From assembly GCF_017581965.1 (NCBI RefSeq), contig NZ_JAGEVF010000004.1, forward strand, positions 1-64,000: a stretch of DNA of 64,000 nt. Direction: 5' to 3'. Below, piece by piece: positions 24,892 to 34,334 of the stretch (within the stretch, counting starts at the first letter, position 1; each line of letters opens with the position of its first letter). A model generated the notes under the pieces. That model was not told where the DNA came from. It did not search any database and saw only the letters and a program-made list of their open reading frames with translations. A program made the position numbers and the translations under genes. The DNA is from Winogradskyella pelagia (GTDB lineage: Bacteria; Bacteroidota; Bacteroidia; Flavobacteriales; Flavobacteriaceae).

Positions 24892-27297
24892 CTATTTACT
24901 AATTACATGTAATTCTGAGAAATTCTTATCCACAATAAAGGTAAGGGTCCCATTAATTTTTAGAGTATCTAGAGATACTTTTTCATTATCTAATTGAATC
25001 TCACCAATTTCAAAAGGTAGCCCGTGAATTTTTATTTTAAAAGTATCATACGGAGTAATAAACTTACCCTCTTTATGCTGATTAATAATTAATTCGTTAG
25101 TACGGCCGGTTAAATTAAAGGTTCTAAGACTGTAACGCCCTTTGGTATAATCATAGCCATCATTTGCATCGCTATACAGCTCACTTTTTTCCTTGCCTTT
25201 TTTATAATAAACATCTAAAGTAATTTCTGTAATTTCCTTTTCACCAACATATTGCTGAATTGGATATTTCGGGATAACGGCTCCTTCTTTTACAAATATT
25301 GGCATGCTATCTATGTCCGCATCAACCCACATTTCCTTGCCTCCCTTTACAACCTCATCTGTCCAAAAATTATACCAGTTGCCTTTTGGCACATACATAC
25401 GACGTCCTTTTGCATTTGGCTCTTGTACCGGACAAACCAAAATTTGCTCTCCAAATACAAATTCATCGGTTCTGTAATGTGTTTGCACATCTTCTTGATC
25501 ATAAAGGACGAGTGACTTTAAAAGTGGTGTCCCATGGTCTGTATAGTTCCAAAATGCTGTATACAAGTAAGGTAATAGTTGGTAGCGAATCTCAATAAAC
25601 TTTCTTACTATATCTGTTACATCTTCATCAAAAGCCCAAGGTTCTTGGTCGCCATGATCACCAGAAGAATGCACCCTAAAGAATGGATGGAATGCACCAA
25701 GTTGAACCCATCTTGTAAACAATTCACCAGATGGCTGCTCCGCAAATCCCCCAATATCACTTCCAACGAAACCAAATCCAGACATGGCCATTCGTTGTGC
25801 CTGAATATTGGCTATCCATAGATGCTCCCAAGTTGCAACGTTATCTCCGGTCCAAGAAGAGGTGTAGCGCTGCGTCCCGGAGTAGGCCGCTCTTGTAATA
25901 ACAAATGGTCGCTTTGGATAACTATATTTTTTTAATCCTTGATATGTAGCTCTAGCCATCTGCATCCCATAAACATTATGGGCTTTTCTATGACTACATG
26001 GATTACCATCGTAATCGTGCCTTACGTCATCTGGAAACGTTTTATTGGGCACTTCCATAACAGCAGGCTCGTTCATATCATTCCAGACACCTTTAATGCC
26101 TATATCTTCAATTAATTCTTTAAACAAGCCAGACCACCATTCTCTAACGTCAGGATTTGTAAAGTCTGGAAAATAACATTCTCCTGGCCATACTTTACCC
26201 TTCATATAAGCCCCATCTGCACGTTTACAGAAGTAATCATTTTCTAAACCTTCTTTAAAAACAGAATATTCTTTATCAATTTTTATTCCTGGATCAATAA
26301 TAGCAACTGTTTTAAACCCATCATCAGCTAATTCCTTAACCATGCGCTTTGGGTCTGGAAAATAGTCTTTGTTCCAAGTAAAGCACCTAAACCCTTCCAT
26401 GTAATCAATATCTAAATAAATAGCATCACAGGGAATCTGCAGTTTTCTAAATGTAGAGGTAATTTCTTTAACCTTACTTTCTGGGTAATAGCTCCATTTA
26501 CACTGATGAAATCCTAAAGCCCAAAGTGGTGGTAATTGATGCGGTTTACCGGTTAAATCGGTATAACTCTCTACAACATCATTCATTTGAGGCCCGTAAA
26601 TGAAATAATAGTTCATTTCACCACCTTGTGCCCAAAAACTAGTTACGTTGCGTCTTTCGTGAGCAAAATCAAAGGAAGACATAAAGGTATTATCAAAAAA
26701 AATACCGTAAGCTTTGTTATGGTGTAACCCAGTGTAAAATGGAATCGTTTTATAAATAGGGTCGCTGTCCTTTCCGTAAGCATAAGAATCGGTTACCCAA
26801 TTATTATAACGCTTACCCTTTAGGTTTGAGTGGTTAGGTTTATCTCCTAGGCCATAATAACTTTCGCCATCATTAGAGACCTTACTCATTTTTACAATAT
26901 TGCCACCATATTTATAACTTTCTTCCCAATGGAAACCAATTTCATCTTGATTGATTAAAAAGTTATCTTTTACATCATAAATTGAAACTCTCAAACTCTC
27001 CTTAGAGATTTCACACCTTAATTTTGAAGTTGAAATCTCAAAGCAATCTGTCTTTTCTTCAATTTCTAATTTATTGTAACCAATACTAGCGTATTTTGTT
27101 ATGGCATAAGAGAAGTCATTATCAAAATTACCAACGGTTGTATATCGAAATCTGAACACGCTGTCGCGAACTACAGTAAGCTCAAGTATAACATCATTAC
27201 TTGTGGAGAAATAGAGTTTGTCTACATCTTTTTTAAAACCTATAATCTTTGAAGGAAATTGATTCCCTTTATTTTCTAATTCAGTATTTACTATCAT
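24892..27297 (-). CDS. Cytoplasmic GH31 alpha-glucosidase
   Basis: 801 residues, no signal peptide. The (beta/alpha)8 barrel carries the GH31 nucleophile Asp407 in KGVWNDMNEP and the acid/base Asp485 in SWTGDNVATW; upstream are YYGLGDKPN and PPLWALGFHQCKWSYYPE, downstream GFVGSDIGGFAEQPSGELFTRW and FFRVHSSGDHGDQEPW. Family members release alpha-glucose (sometimes xylose) from the non-reducing end. With a cytoplasmic location and the glycogen genes just upstream, an intracellular alpha-glucan or malto-oligosaccharide trimming role is likely. The 153-base gap before it holds a 9+9 inverted repeat next to the start and the 13-base motif shared with glgE. Confidence 0.93.
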   Translation of the reverse strand: MIVNTELENKGNQFPSKIIGFKKDVDKLYFSTSNDVILELTVVRDSVFRFRYTTVGNFDNDFSYAITKYASIGYNKLEIEEKTDCFEISTSKLRCEISKESLRVSIYDVKDNFLINQDEIGFHWEESYKYGGNIVKMSKVSNDGESYYGLGDKPNHSNLKGKRYNNWVTDSYAYGKDSDPIYKTIPFYTGLHHNKAYGIFFDNTFMSSFDFAHERRNVTSFWAQGGEMNYYFIYGPQMNDVVESYTDLTGKPHQLPPLWALGFHQCKWSYYPESKVKEITSTFRKLQIPCDAIYLDIDYMEGFRCFTWNKDYFPDPKRMVKELADDGFKTVAIIDPGIKIDKEYSVFKEGLENDYFCKRADGAYMKGKVWPGECYFPDFTNPDVREWWSGLFKELIEDIGIKGVWNDMNEPAVMEVPNKTFPDDVRHDYDGNPCSHRKAHNVYGMQMARATYQGLKKYSYPKRPFVITRAAYSGTQRYTSSWTGDNVATWEHLWIANIQAQRMAMSGFGFVGSDIGGFAEQPSGELFTRWVQLGAFHPFFRVHSSGDHGDQEPWAFDEDVTDIVRKFIEIRYQLLPYLYTAFWNYTDHGTPLLKSLVLYDQEDVQTHYRTDEFVFGEQILVCPVQEPNAKGRRMYVPKGNWYNFWTDEVVKGGKEMWVDADIDSMPIFVKEGAVIPKYPIQQYVGEKEITEITLDVYYKKGKEKSELYSDANDGYDYTKGRYSLRTFNLTGRTNELIINQHKEGKFITPYDTFKIKIHGLPFEIGEIQLDNEKVSLDTLKINGTLTFIVDKNFSELHVISK

Positions 27298-27299
27298 AG

Positions 27300-27319
27300 C
27301 ACGATTTTGTAAAATCGTG
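27300..27319. promoter_or_regulatory. Inverted repeat abutting the GH31 start
   Basis: CACGATTTT at 27300-27308 is the exact reverse complement of AAAATCGTG at 27311-27319, with 2 bases between. It sits 3-22 bases upstream of the GH31 ATG. There is no T run on the transcribed side, so it looks more like an operator or a hairpin affecting translation than a terminator. Confidence 0.5.
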
Positions 27320-27381
27320 TAAAAAAACGGAAAAAATAGAACTTCTAAAAGCCTGGAATAGGGTATTTTCGATGAGTTACT

Positions 27382-27394
27382 AACTACAACGTTT
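27382..27394. promoter_or_regulatory. Motif shared with the glgE upstream region (copy 1)
   Basis: AACTACAACGTTT, identical over 13 bases to 33029-33041. This copy lies 84 bases upstream of the GH31 start codon; the other lies 90 bases upstream of glgE. Confidence 0.45.
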
Positions 27395-27449
27395 TAGTGA
27401 ATCGCAGCAAGTAGGCCTTGTTAAAAATTGAATTACATCCTTCAAAACA

Positions 27450-29360
27450 TTATTTAGTATACTTTAAGGCAACCATACCCAGTGGTGGGATGTTAATTTC
27501 AACAGAGTAATCCCTAAATTGCCATGGCTCCTCTTTTGTAGATTGTATTTTGTTTTTATAGCTTCCACCCCCAAAATACTTCTTTAAATCGCTATTAAAG
27601 ACTTCTTTTAATTTGCCGTCTCTAGGAGCACCCATGCGATAATTTTCCCTTGGTACAGGTGTCATATTACAAGCTATAATAATATCATCTTTTGTGTCTT
27701 TACCCTTGCGTATATAGACTAAAACAGAGTTTTCTGAATCATTATAATCAATCCACTCGAAACCTTCTCCTGAGAATTGCTTCTCATATAATGCAGGCTC
27801 TTTTTTGTAGAACGCATTTAAGTCCTTAATAAGAGTCTGAACACCTCTATGAGGTTCATATTGCAACAAATGCCAATCTAAACTTTGTTGAAAATTCCAT
27901 TCTTCACTCTGTCCAAACTCTGACCCTTGAAACAAAAGATTAGTACCAGGATGCGTAAACATATAACTATATAATAATCTTAGATTAGCAAAGCGTTGCC
28001 ACTCGTCACCAGGCATTCTTCCCAAAATGGAATGTTTTCCGTATACCACTTCATCATGGCTAAGCGGTAGCATAAAGTTTTCTGTAAACGCATAGGTCAT
28101 AGAAAAGGTTAAATCATTTTGATGATGTTTGCGATATACGGGTTCTTTGGCAAAATACTGAAGTGTATCATGCATCCAGCCCATCATCCATTTCATTCCA
28201 AAACCTAACCCTCCAATAAAAGTAGGTTTTGATACCATAGGAAAGGATGTAGATTCCTCAGCAATGGTCTGAACGTCAGGAAAAGCGCTGTAAACCGCTT
28301 CATTCATTTCTCGCATAAAAGAAATAGCTTCCAAGTTTTCTCGACCACCAAACATATTAGGCTCCCATTCACCTTCTTCTCTACTGTAATCTAAAAATAA
28401 CATTGAGGCCACGGCGTCAACACGCAAGCCATCTACATGATATTGGTCTAACCAAAATAAAGCATTACTTATGAGAAACGCCTTAACTTCATTACGTCCA
28501 TAATTAAAAATTAAACTTTTCCAATCCGGATGGTACCCTTTTCGTCTATCTGGATGCTCATATAAATGAGAACCGTCAAAAAAACCAAGGCCATGCGCAT
28601 CTTCTGGAAAATGTGAAGGCACCCAATCCAAAATTACACCAATACCATTTTCATGTAATTTATCGACAAGAAGTTTAAACTCATCTGGATAACCAAAGCG
28701 CGACGTTGGCGCAAAATATCCTGTAAGCTGATAACCCCAAGATGGGTCGTACGGATATTCCATTATAGGCATTAGCTCTACGTGCGTAAAATTCATCTCC
28801 TTAACATAACTAACCAGTTCTTTAGACAATTCCGCATAAGACAAAAATCGATTTTCTTCAATTTTTTTACGCCATGATCCTAAATGTACTTCGTAAACTG
28901 AAAACGGTGCGTCTAAAGCATTTTTTGCTTTACGTACTTTCATCCATTTAGAATCTTTCCATTTGTAATCGTCATCCCAAACTACTGAGGCAGTTTTTGG
29001 AGGATGTTCATTACGCCTAGCATAAGGATCAGCTTTCTCTGTCTTTATATCGTTATTGTGGCTTTGAATTTTATATTTATAAATGTTTCCTTTTCGCACA
29101 CCAGGAATAAAACCTTCCCAAATACCACTTTCGTCCCAGCGCACATGAAGTTTATGATCGCCTTCTAGCCAAAAATTAAAATCACCAATAACAGATACCG
29201 ATTTAGCACTGGGTGCCCAAACCGCAAAATATGTGCCTTCTACTCCATTAACCGAAGTAATGTGAGAGCCGAATTTTTCATAAAGTCGATAGTGTTTTCC
29301 AGATTTGAATAAATCAATATCAAATTCTGTAAATAAACTGTGTGCAATTACTTCTGCCAT
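27450..29360 (-). CDS. glgB: 1,4-alpha-glucan branching enzyme
   Basis: About 636 residues. N-terminal CBM48 domain (TYFAVWAPSAKSVSVIGDFNFW), GH13 barrel with nucleophile Asp315 (DGLRVDAVAS), acid/base Glu368 (TIAEESTSFP) and the third acidic residue in LPLSHDEVVYGK, then a C-terminal beta domain ending in PPLGMVALKY. Creates alpha-1,6 branches in the linear glucan made by GlgE or a synthase. The frame is open to 29414, but that would overlap the maltokinase gene by 49 bases; the ATG at 29360 (MAEVIAHS) lies 5 bases after its stop and is preferred. Third gene of the glgE-mak-glgB run. Confidence 0.96.
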   Translation of the reverse strand: MAEVIAHSLFTEFDIDLFKSGKHYRLYEKFGSHITSVNGVEGTYFAVWAPSAKSVSVIGDFNFWLEGDHKLHVRWDESGIWEGFIPGVRKGNIYKYKIQSHNNDIKTEKADPYARRNEHPPKTASVVWDDDYKWKDSKWMKVRKAKNALDAPFSVYEVHLGSWRKKIEENRFLSYAELSKELVSYVKEMNFTHVELMPIMEYPYDPSWGYQLTGYFAPTSRFGYPDEFKLLVDKLHENGIGVILDWVPSHFPEDAHGLGFFDGSHLYEHPDRRKGYHPDWKSLIFNYGRNEVKAFLISNALFWLDQYHVDGLRVDAVASMLFLDYSREEGEWEPNMFGGRENLEAISFMREMNEAVYSAFPDVQTIAEESTSFPMVSKPTFIGGLGFGMKWMMGWMHDTLQYFAKEPVYRKHHQNDLTFSMTYAFTENFMLPLSHDEVVYGKHSILGRMPGDEWQRFANLRLLYSYMFTHPGTNLLFQGSEFGQSEEWNFQQSLDWHLLQYEPHRGVQTLIKDLNAFYKKEPALYEKQFSGEGFEWIDYNDSENSVLVYIRKGKDTKDDIIIACNMTPVPRENYRMGAPRDGKLKEVFNSDLKKYFGGGSYKNKIQSTKEEPWQFRDYSVEINIPPLGMVALKYTK

Positions 29361-29365
29361 AAATT

Positions 29366-30997
29366 CTAGTGATTGATAATATTTGAAATTCCCTTTAACG
29401 GAATTACGGCCCATCTTGGACGTGAGTTTAATTCGTAACCCAATTCATAAACAGCCTTTTCAAGTAGGCAATATTTTAAAAGAAATACACGCTCTTGTTG
29501 ATATCCTATATTAATATTTGCATTTTGAATCTCTACAACATAAGTCCCTAAGAATAAACCGATAAGGTACTGATAAAGAATCTCTCCTGCTTTAAAAAGT
29601 TGTTCTTGATCATAAACGTATTTCTCCAGATTATTAAAGATTGTAGCGTAAATCGCATAATGAAAGGAGCGAAACAATCCTGCCACATCCTTTAATGGTG
29701 GCTGTTTCACTTTTCTGTCTCTAATAGTGCTTTCTGGTTCACCTTCAAAATCCAAAATGAAAAAATCATCTTCTTTAACAAGGATTTGACCAAGATGATA
29801 ATCGCCATGAACTCTTAGGCGTTCTCCTTTAAGCTTGGTCCAATTGAAATTTACAAAACGCTTTCTTATATCATTTTTCTTTTCGAGAAACTCTTGGGCC
29901 AATTCTAAAGCTAAACCCTCAAGTTTATGTAAGTTATTCTCAACAGAATTCAGTCGATTTTGAAATTGATATAATAATCTATTCTTCAGCCAAACCGTAT
30001 AATCTCCATTAAACCGCGTTGGTGTAAACGCCGTGTCCTCAAACTCTGAACCTAAAGCAATGTGCATCTCAGCCGTTCGCTGCGCTAATTTTTGGATTTT
30101 ACTGAAAATATTGAGACCTGCCCAATCTATAATTTGAGGTGGTATATCTCTTATACCTAGTCTAACAAATTGCTCGGTCTGAGGTAATTTGTCTATATCG
30201 ATTTTCTTGTATTCTAAATTACTGAAAACTTTATGCAGCTCCTTAAGCATGTAATCCCAAGCATCACCATCGTTTGGTACCATCTCCTGCATTAGAGCAA
30301 TAGTAATATTTACATTTTCGTGATCTTTAATTTGCACACTGCCCAAATATGCTGGCGTATTTTTAAAGTCTTTTGTCTCAGATAAAAAACGGCTCATCTC
30401 ATAATCTGGATTTCTATCTGCATAAATGCGCCTAAAAAACTTTAAAACATATTTCTCGTTATAGACTATAGAGGTGTTACTCTGTTCCATGCCCATAAAC
30501 CTAGAAGATTCATACTCACAGTCTATAAAGGATGGGCTTTTTTGATATTGAACACGAGTCTTATCTTTGGGTAAAGCGGTTAGGATGCGCTCAAACACGA
30601 CCTTTCTAAAAGCTTCTAAATTTATGGCATCAATTATATAACCCTCTTGGTTTTGGATGCTGATCGGTAAAATACGATCATCTTGAGCAAAACTTTCGTC
30701 CGAAACAAAAGCAATAGGTATAAAATAATGTTGGTAAAAGGCCTCGGTAAAATTGACTTCTAAAATTAAGCCATAATATACCTCTTCATTTTTTTGAATT
30801 CTGAAATATTCTGCTAGCTCAATATACTTTAGCTTACTCGACTTACCACCGTACCAGCGCTGCTTAACAATGTATTCTTCTAATACATCAGATAAAAATA
30901 TCTTCACGAAATCTTTATTCTCCATTAATTCTTCCCAGCGCACGTCAAAATTATAAGGCACATGAAAAGTAGTGGCAGAAGATTTCTTTTTAGCCAT
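29366..30997 (-). CDS. mak: Maltokinase (Pep2/Mak)
   Basis: 543 residues. N-terminal cap domain (VKQRWYGGKSSKLKYIE) followed by an aminoglycoside-phosphotransferase-like kinase fold with catalytic HGDYHLGQILV and the metal-binding Asp of FILDFEGEP. It phosphorylates maltose at C1 with ATP to give maltose-1-phosphate, the GlgE substrate. In many bacteria mak is fused or adjacent to trehalose synthase (treS); here it is free-standing and no treS is in the window, so its maltose would have to come from glucan breakdown or uptake. It starts 3 bases after glgE and ends 5 bases before glgB. Confidence 0.92.
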   Translation of the reverse strand: MAKKKSSATTFHVPYNFDVRWEELMENKDFVKIFLSDVLEEYIVKQRWYGGKSSKLKYIELAEYFRIQKNEEVYYGLILEVNFTEAFYQHYFIPIAFVSDESFAQDDRILPISIQNQEGYIIDAINLEAFRKVVFERILTALPKDKTRVQYQKSPSFIDCEYESSRFMGMEQSNTSIVYNEKYVLKFFRRIYADRNPDYEMSRFLSETKDFKNTPAYLGSVQIKDHENVNITIALMQEMVPNDGDAWDYMLKELHKVFSNLEYKKIDIDKLPQTEQFVRLGIRDIPPQIIDWAGLNIFSKIQKLAQRTAEMHIALGSEFEDTAFTPTRFNGDYTVWLKNRLLYQFQNRLNSVENNLHKLEGLALELAQEFLEKKNDIRKRFVNFNWTKLKGERLRVHGDYHLGQILVKEDDFFILDFEGEPESTIRDRKVKQPPLKDVAGLFRSFHYAIYATIFNNLEKYVYDQEQLFKAGEILYQYLIGLFLGTYVVEIQNANINIGYQQERVFLLKYCLLEKAVYELGYELNSRPRWAVIPLKGISNIINH

Positions 30998-31000
30998 ATC

Positions 31001-32938
31001 TTACTTATTTATTTTAAATATATGAAATGGCAAAGTAGGATGCAACTCAATAAAATTCCATTCGCTATGCCAATTGTAATTGCTGCCGGTAATTAAATCC
31101 ATTACATTAATTTGATGTCCAGGATCAATACCTAAATCTGACAAAGGTATTTGAACTGTGCCTTGTTGTGAGTAATGATGTTCTAAACTAACAATGATTA
31201 AAAGCTCGTCAGACCTATCGTCATTCCATTTATAATACGCCATCAAATTATCATTTTCAACATGGCAAAATTTTATGTTATTTGTTTGCTGCAGTGCCTC
31301 GTGCTGGTGACGGATCTGATTGATTCTAGAAATAATGGTTGTTAATTTATTCTGCTTGAACCAATTATAGTGCTTTACCTCAAATTTTTCTGACATGAAG
31401 TACTCTTCTTTTCCAGGAATCGCTTCATCAATCATTTGTTCAAACACAGGGCCATAAATACCTATGTTAGAGCTTAGTGTGGCTGCCAAAACATAACGTT
31501 GTAAATATTTAGACTCGTTAGCTCCTTGCAAGTGATACGGATTAATGTCTGGTGTATTTGGCCAAAAATTTGGACGCATATATTCGCGTTGTTCCGTTTG
31601 TGTTAACTCAGTGAGATATTCCATTAATTCATGCTTAGAGTTTCTCCAAGTAAAATAGGTGTAAGACTGAGTATAGCCACGTTTTGCCAATTGTTGCATA
31701 ACCTTTGGCTTTGTAAATGCTTCAGCCAAGAAAATAACATCTGGATGTTTTTGCTTTACTTCTGCTATTATCCATTCCCAGAAATAATATGGCTTAGTGT
31801 GTGGATTATCTACTCTAAAAATGGTTATACCGCAGTCTATCCAATATAATAAAGTATCTAAACATTCATTCCATAAGTTTTTGTAATCCTTAGATTCCCA
31901 GTAAATAGGTAAGATGTCTTGATACTTTTTTGGTGGGTTCTCGGCATATTGCACAGTTCCGTCTGGTCGCCATTTAAACCATTCTGGATGCTCTTTTACC
32001 CATGGATGATCTGGCGCTGCTTGTAAAGCGTAGTCCATAGCAATTTCAATACCTTGCTCTTTAGCTGTTTTAACAAGCGATTTAAAATCTTTGATGGTAC
32101 CCAGTTTTGGATGTATGTCTTTATGCCCTCCCTCTGGTGATCCTATTCCCCAAGCTGAGCCAACATCATCAGATTGAGCTTTTGTAGTGTTATTTCTCCC
32201 CTTTCTATTGACATAGCCTATAGGATGTACAGGCGGAAAATACAGCGTATCAAAACCCATTTCGGCAATTCTTGGCAACAGACGCTCACAATCTTTAAAC
32301 GTTCCGTGCTGGCCTTCAATTTCCGAAGCCGATCGTGGGAAAAACTCATACCACGTACTAAACCTAGCTTTCTTTCTGTCTACATAAACCTGTAGTTCTT
32401 TTGATTCATTCGCTAAGTGCTTTTCAGGATATTTCACAAAAATATCGTAAAGCTCGCTGCTCTTAGCTTCTTTAATCGCCAAATCATACTTTGCCTCGTC
32501 TTTAAAACTGGCTATACAATATTCTAAATAATCTTGCTCTTCTTTCGTAACTTTTTTAATAAGCGGTTTTAATAGGCTTATGCCTTCAAGCAGTTCCGAT
32601 TTTACATGCTGCCCATCATCGATTTTCCGCTCTATACCATGTTGCCAGTTAAGTCCATAATCTACCCAACCTTGTACTTTATAACTATAAAAACCCTGTT
32701 TTTCTACATGAAAAGAAGATTTCCACTCATCATTTACTACCAAATGCATTCTGGCCTCACTCCATTTACGCTCCTTTTCATGCTTGTACAAAACCGAAGC
32801 TGATATCACATCATGACCATCAACAAGAACATGTGCATCGATATTTATAATTTCACCTACTACTCGCTTAATAAAAAAATCGCCACCGTTAATCTGAGGA
32901 GATACATAATCGATGACAACACGCTTTTGGTTTTGCAT
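31001..32938 (-). CDS. glgE: Alpha-1,4-glucan:maltose-1-phosphate maltosyltransferase (GlgE)
   Basis: 645 residues, GH13 subfamily 3. It adds maltosyl units from maltose-1-phosphate to alpha-glucan ends. The N-terminal DUF3416-type beta domain (to about 190) is followed by the ARFSTWYEFFPRSASE entry into the barrel. The nucleophile Asp377 is in IFRVDNPHTKP and the acid Glu406 in FLAEAFTKP; their 29-residue spacing equals that of characterised Streptomyces GlgE (Asp394/Glu423, from memory). PEWFKWRPDGTVQYAENPPKKYQDI is a strong GlgE hallmark. It heads the glgE-mak-glgB run and lies 131 bases downstream of glgC, with a candidate regulatory motif between them. Confidence 0.96.
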   Translation of the reverse strand: MQNQKRVVIDYVSPQINGGDFFIKRVVGEIINIDAHVLVDGHDVISASVLYKHEKERKWSEARMHLVVNDEWKSSFHVEKQGFYSYKVQGWVDYGLNWQHGIERKIDDGQHVKSELLEGISLLKPLIKKVTKEEQDYLEYCIASFKDEAKYDLAIKEAKSSELYDIFVKYPEKHLANESKELQVYVDRKKARFSTWYEFFPRSASEIEGQHGTFKDCERLLPRIAEMGFDTLYFPPVHPIGYVNRKGRNNTTKAQSDDVGSAWGIGSPEGGHKDIHPKLGTIKDFKSLVKTAKEQGIEIAMDYALQAAPDHPWVKEHPEWFKWRPDGTVQYAENPPKKYQDILPIYWESKDYKNLWNECLDTLLYWIDCGITIFRVDNPHTKPYYFWEWIIAEVKQKHPDVIFLAEAFTKPKVMQQLAKRGYTQSYTYFTWRNSKHELMEYLTELTQTEQREYMRPNFWPNTPDINPYHLQGANESKYLQRYVLAATLSSNIGIYGPVFEQMIDEAIPGKEEYFMSEKFEVKHYNWFKQNKLTTIISRINQIRHQHEALQQTNNIKFCHVENDNLMAYYKWNDDRSDELLIIVSLEHHYSQQGTVQIPLSDLGIDPGHQINVMDLITGSNYNWHSEWNFIELHPTLPFHIFKINK

Positions 32939-33028
32939 TTCTATAACAAATTTGCTATTACGACTTCGAAATTAATAAAAAAGGCATATAAAACGAGGTA
33001 TAGATTTCATTATTCTTAAACAATGATA

Positions 33029-33041
33029 AACTACAACGTTT
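33029..33041. promoter_or_regulatory. Motif shared with the GH31 upstream region (copy 2)
   Basis: AACTACAACGTTT, identical to 27382-27394, in the 130-base gap between glgC and glgE. On the transcribed (minus) strand it is followed at once by TATCATTG, one mismatch from the -7 consensus, so it may overlap a weak promoter. Confidence 0.45.
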
Positions 33042-33068
33042 GAAATAAATATTATGTTGAAAAGAAGT

Positions 33069-34334
33069 TTAAATGACTGTTCCTTTTGGAATTACCGCTC
33101 CCTTTTTTACAACTACAATACCATCTTTGATAAAATAGGTGTCAGTTTCGGCGTCTTTTAAATGCTTGCCTCCATTAATCCTAACATCGTCACCAATTCT
33201 GCAATTCTTATCTATTATGGCATTTTTAATGAAACAACGTTCACCTATTCCCGTTAATATATTAATGTGCTTAGATTCTATTTCTTCAAGCGACTCATAT
33301 ACGTCAGAACCCATCATATACGTATTAATGATGGTTGTTTCCTTACCAATACGAGAACGTATTCCAATAACAGACTTTTCGATCATAGCTGCTTGGATAA
33401 TACAACCCTCTGCGATAACGGCCTTATTTAAAGTGGTACCAGATATTTTAGACGTTGGCAAAATACGCGCATGGGTAAATACCCTTTGATTCATGTCGTA
33501 AAGGTTGAACTTAGGAATATCATCAGTTAAGCCTATATTGGCTTCAAAAAAGCTGTCTATATTACCAATATCTGTCCAATATCCTTCAAAAGGAAAAGAA
33601 ATAGTTTTAAGTTTTCCTATAGATTGAGGGATAATCTCTTTACCAAAATCTACAGTCGTTTTATCATTCATTAATTCTATCAATAACTCTCTATTAAAAA
33701 TGTAAATACCTGTAGAGCCAAGATATTCTCTGCCTTGGGACCGCATCTCGTCGCTTACATCTGACTTCCAGTCCTTTAATAAGTCTGAAGAGGGCTTCTC
33801 AATAAATGAAGTAATATTATTGTCCTTGTCAGTTTTTAATATTCCAAATGAGGTGGCATCTTTTGCATTGACCGGATAGGTGCCCACAGAAATATCTGCA
33901 CCAGCCTCCACGTGGGCATTGATCATATCATTATAATCCATTTGATACAACTGATCACCAGATAAAATAAGCGCGTATTCAAAATCGTGCTGTAAAAAAT
34001 GATGCATACTTTGCCTAACAGCATCAGCGGTTCCCTGAAACCAATCACCGCTATGAATGGTTTGTTCTGCAGCTAAAACATCTACAAAAGCAGAACTAAA
34101 AAAACTAAAGTGATATGTGTTTTTAATATGTTGATTTAGCGATGCCGAATTAAACTGAGTTAATACATACATGCGCTTAATTTCTGAATTGATACAATTA
34201 GAAATAGGTATATCTACTAGTCGATATTTCCCTGCTATTGGAACAGCAGGTTTAGATCTTGTTTCTGTCAGTGGATATAGACGCGAGCCTTGCCCGCCTC
34301 CTAAAATGATGCTAAGTACTTTTTGGTTATACAT
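33069..34334 (-). CDS. glgC: Glucose-1-phosphate adenylyltransferase
   Basis: Makes ADP-glucose from glucose-1-phosphate and ATP. About 421 residues: nucleotidyltransferase core with ILGGGQGSRLYPLTETRSKPAVPI, VLTQFNSASLNQHI, LSGDQLYQMDY, SFIEKP, EYLGSTGIYIFNR and GYWTDIGNIDSFFEAN, then a left-handed beta-helix C-terminal domain (hexapeptide repeats, SVIGIRSRIGKETTI, IDKNCRIGDDVRINGG). The frame extends to a TTG at 34343, but the ATG at 34334 (MYNQKVLS) fits the family and overlaps the glgM stop by 8 bases, so the two genes are coupled. ADP-glucose is the donor for the adjacent GlgM-like enzyme. Confidence 0.96.
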   Translation of the reverse strand: MYNQKVLSIILGGGQGSRLYPLTETRSKPAVPIAGKYRLVDIPISNCINSEIKRMYVLTQFNSASLNQHIKNTYHFSFFSSAFVDVLAAEQTIHSGDWFQGTADAVRQSMHHFLQHDFEYALILSGDQLYQMDYNDMINAHVEAGADISVGTYPVNAKDATSFGILKTDKDNNITSFIEKPSSDLLKDWKSDVSDEMRSQGREYLGSTGIYIFNRELLIELMNDKTTVDFGKEIIPQSIGKLKTISFPFEGYWTDIGNIDSFFEANIGLTDDIPKFNLYDMNQRVFTHARILPTSKISGTTLNKAVIAEGCIIQAAMIEKSVIGIRSRIGKETTIINTYMMGSDVYESLEEIESKHINILTGIGERCFIKNAIIDKNCRIGDDVRINGGKHLKDAETDTYFIKDGIVVVKKGAVIPKGTVI

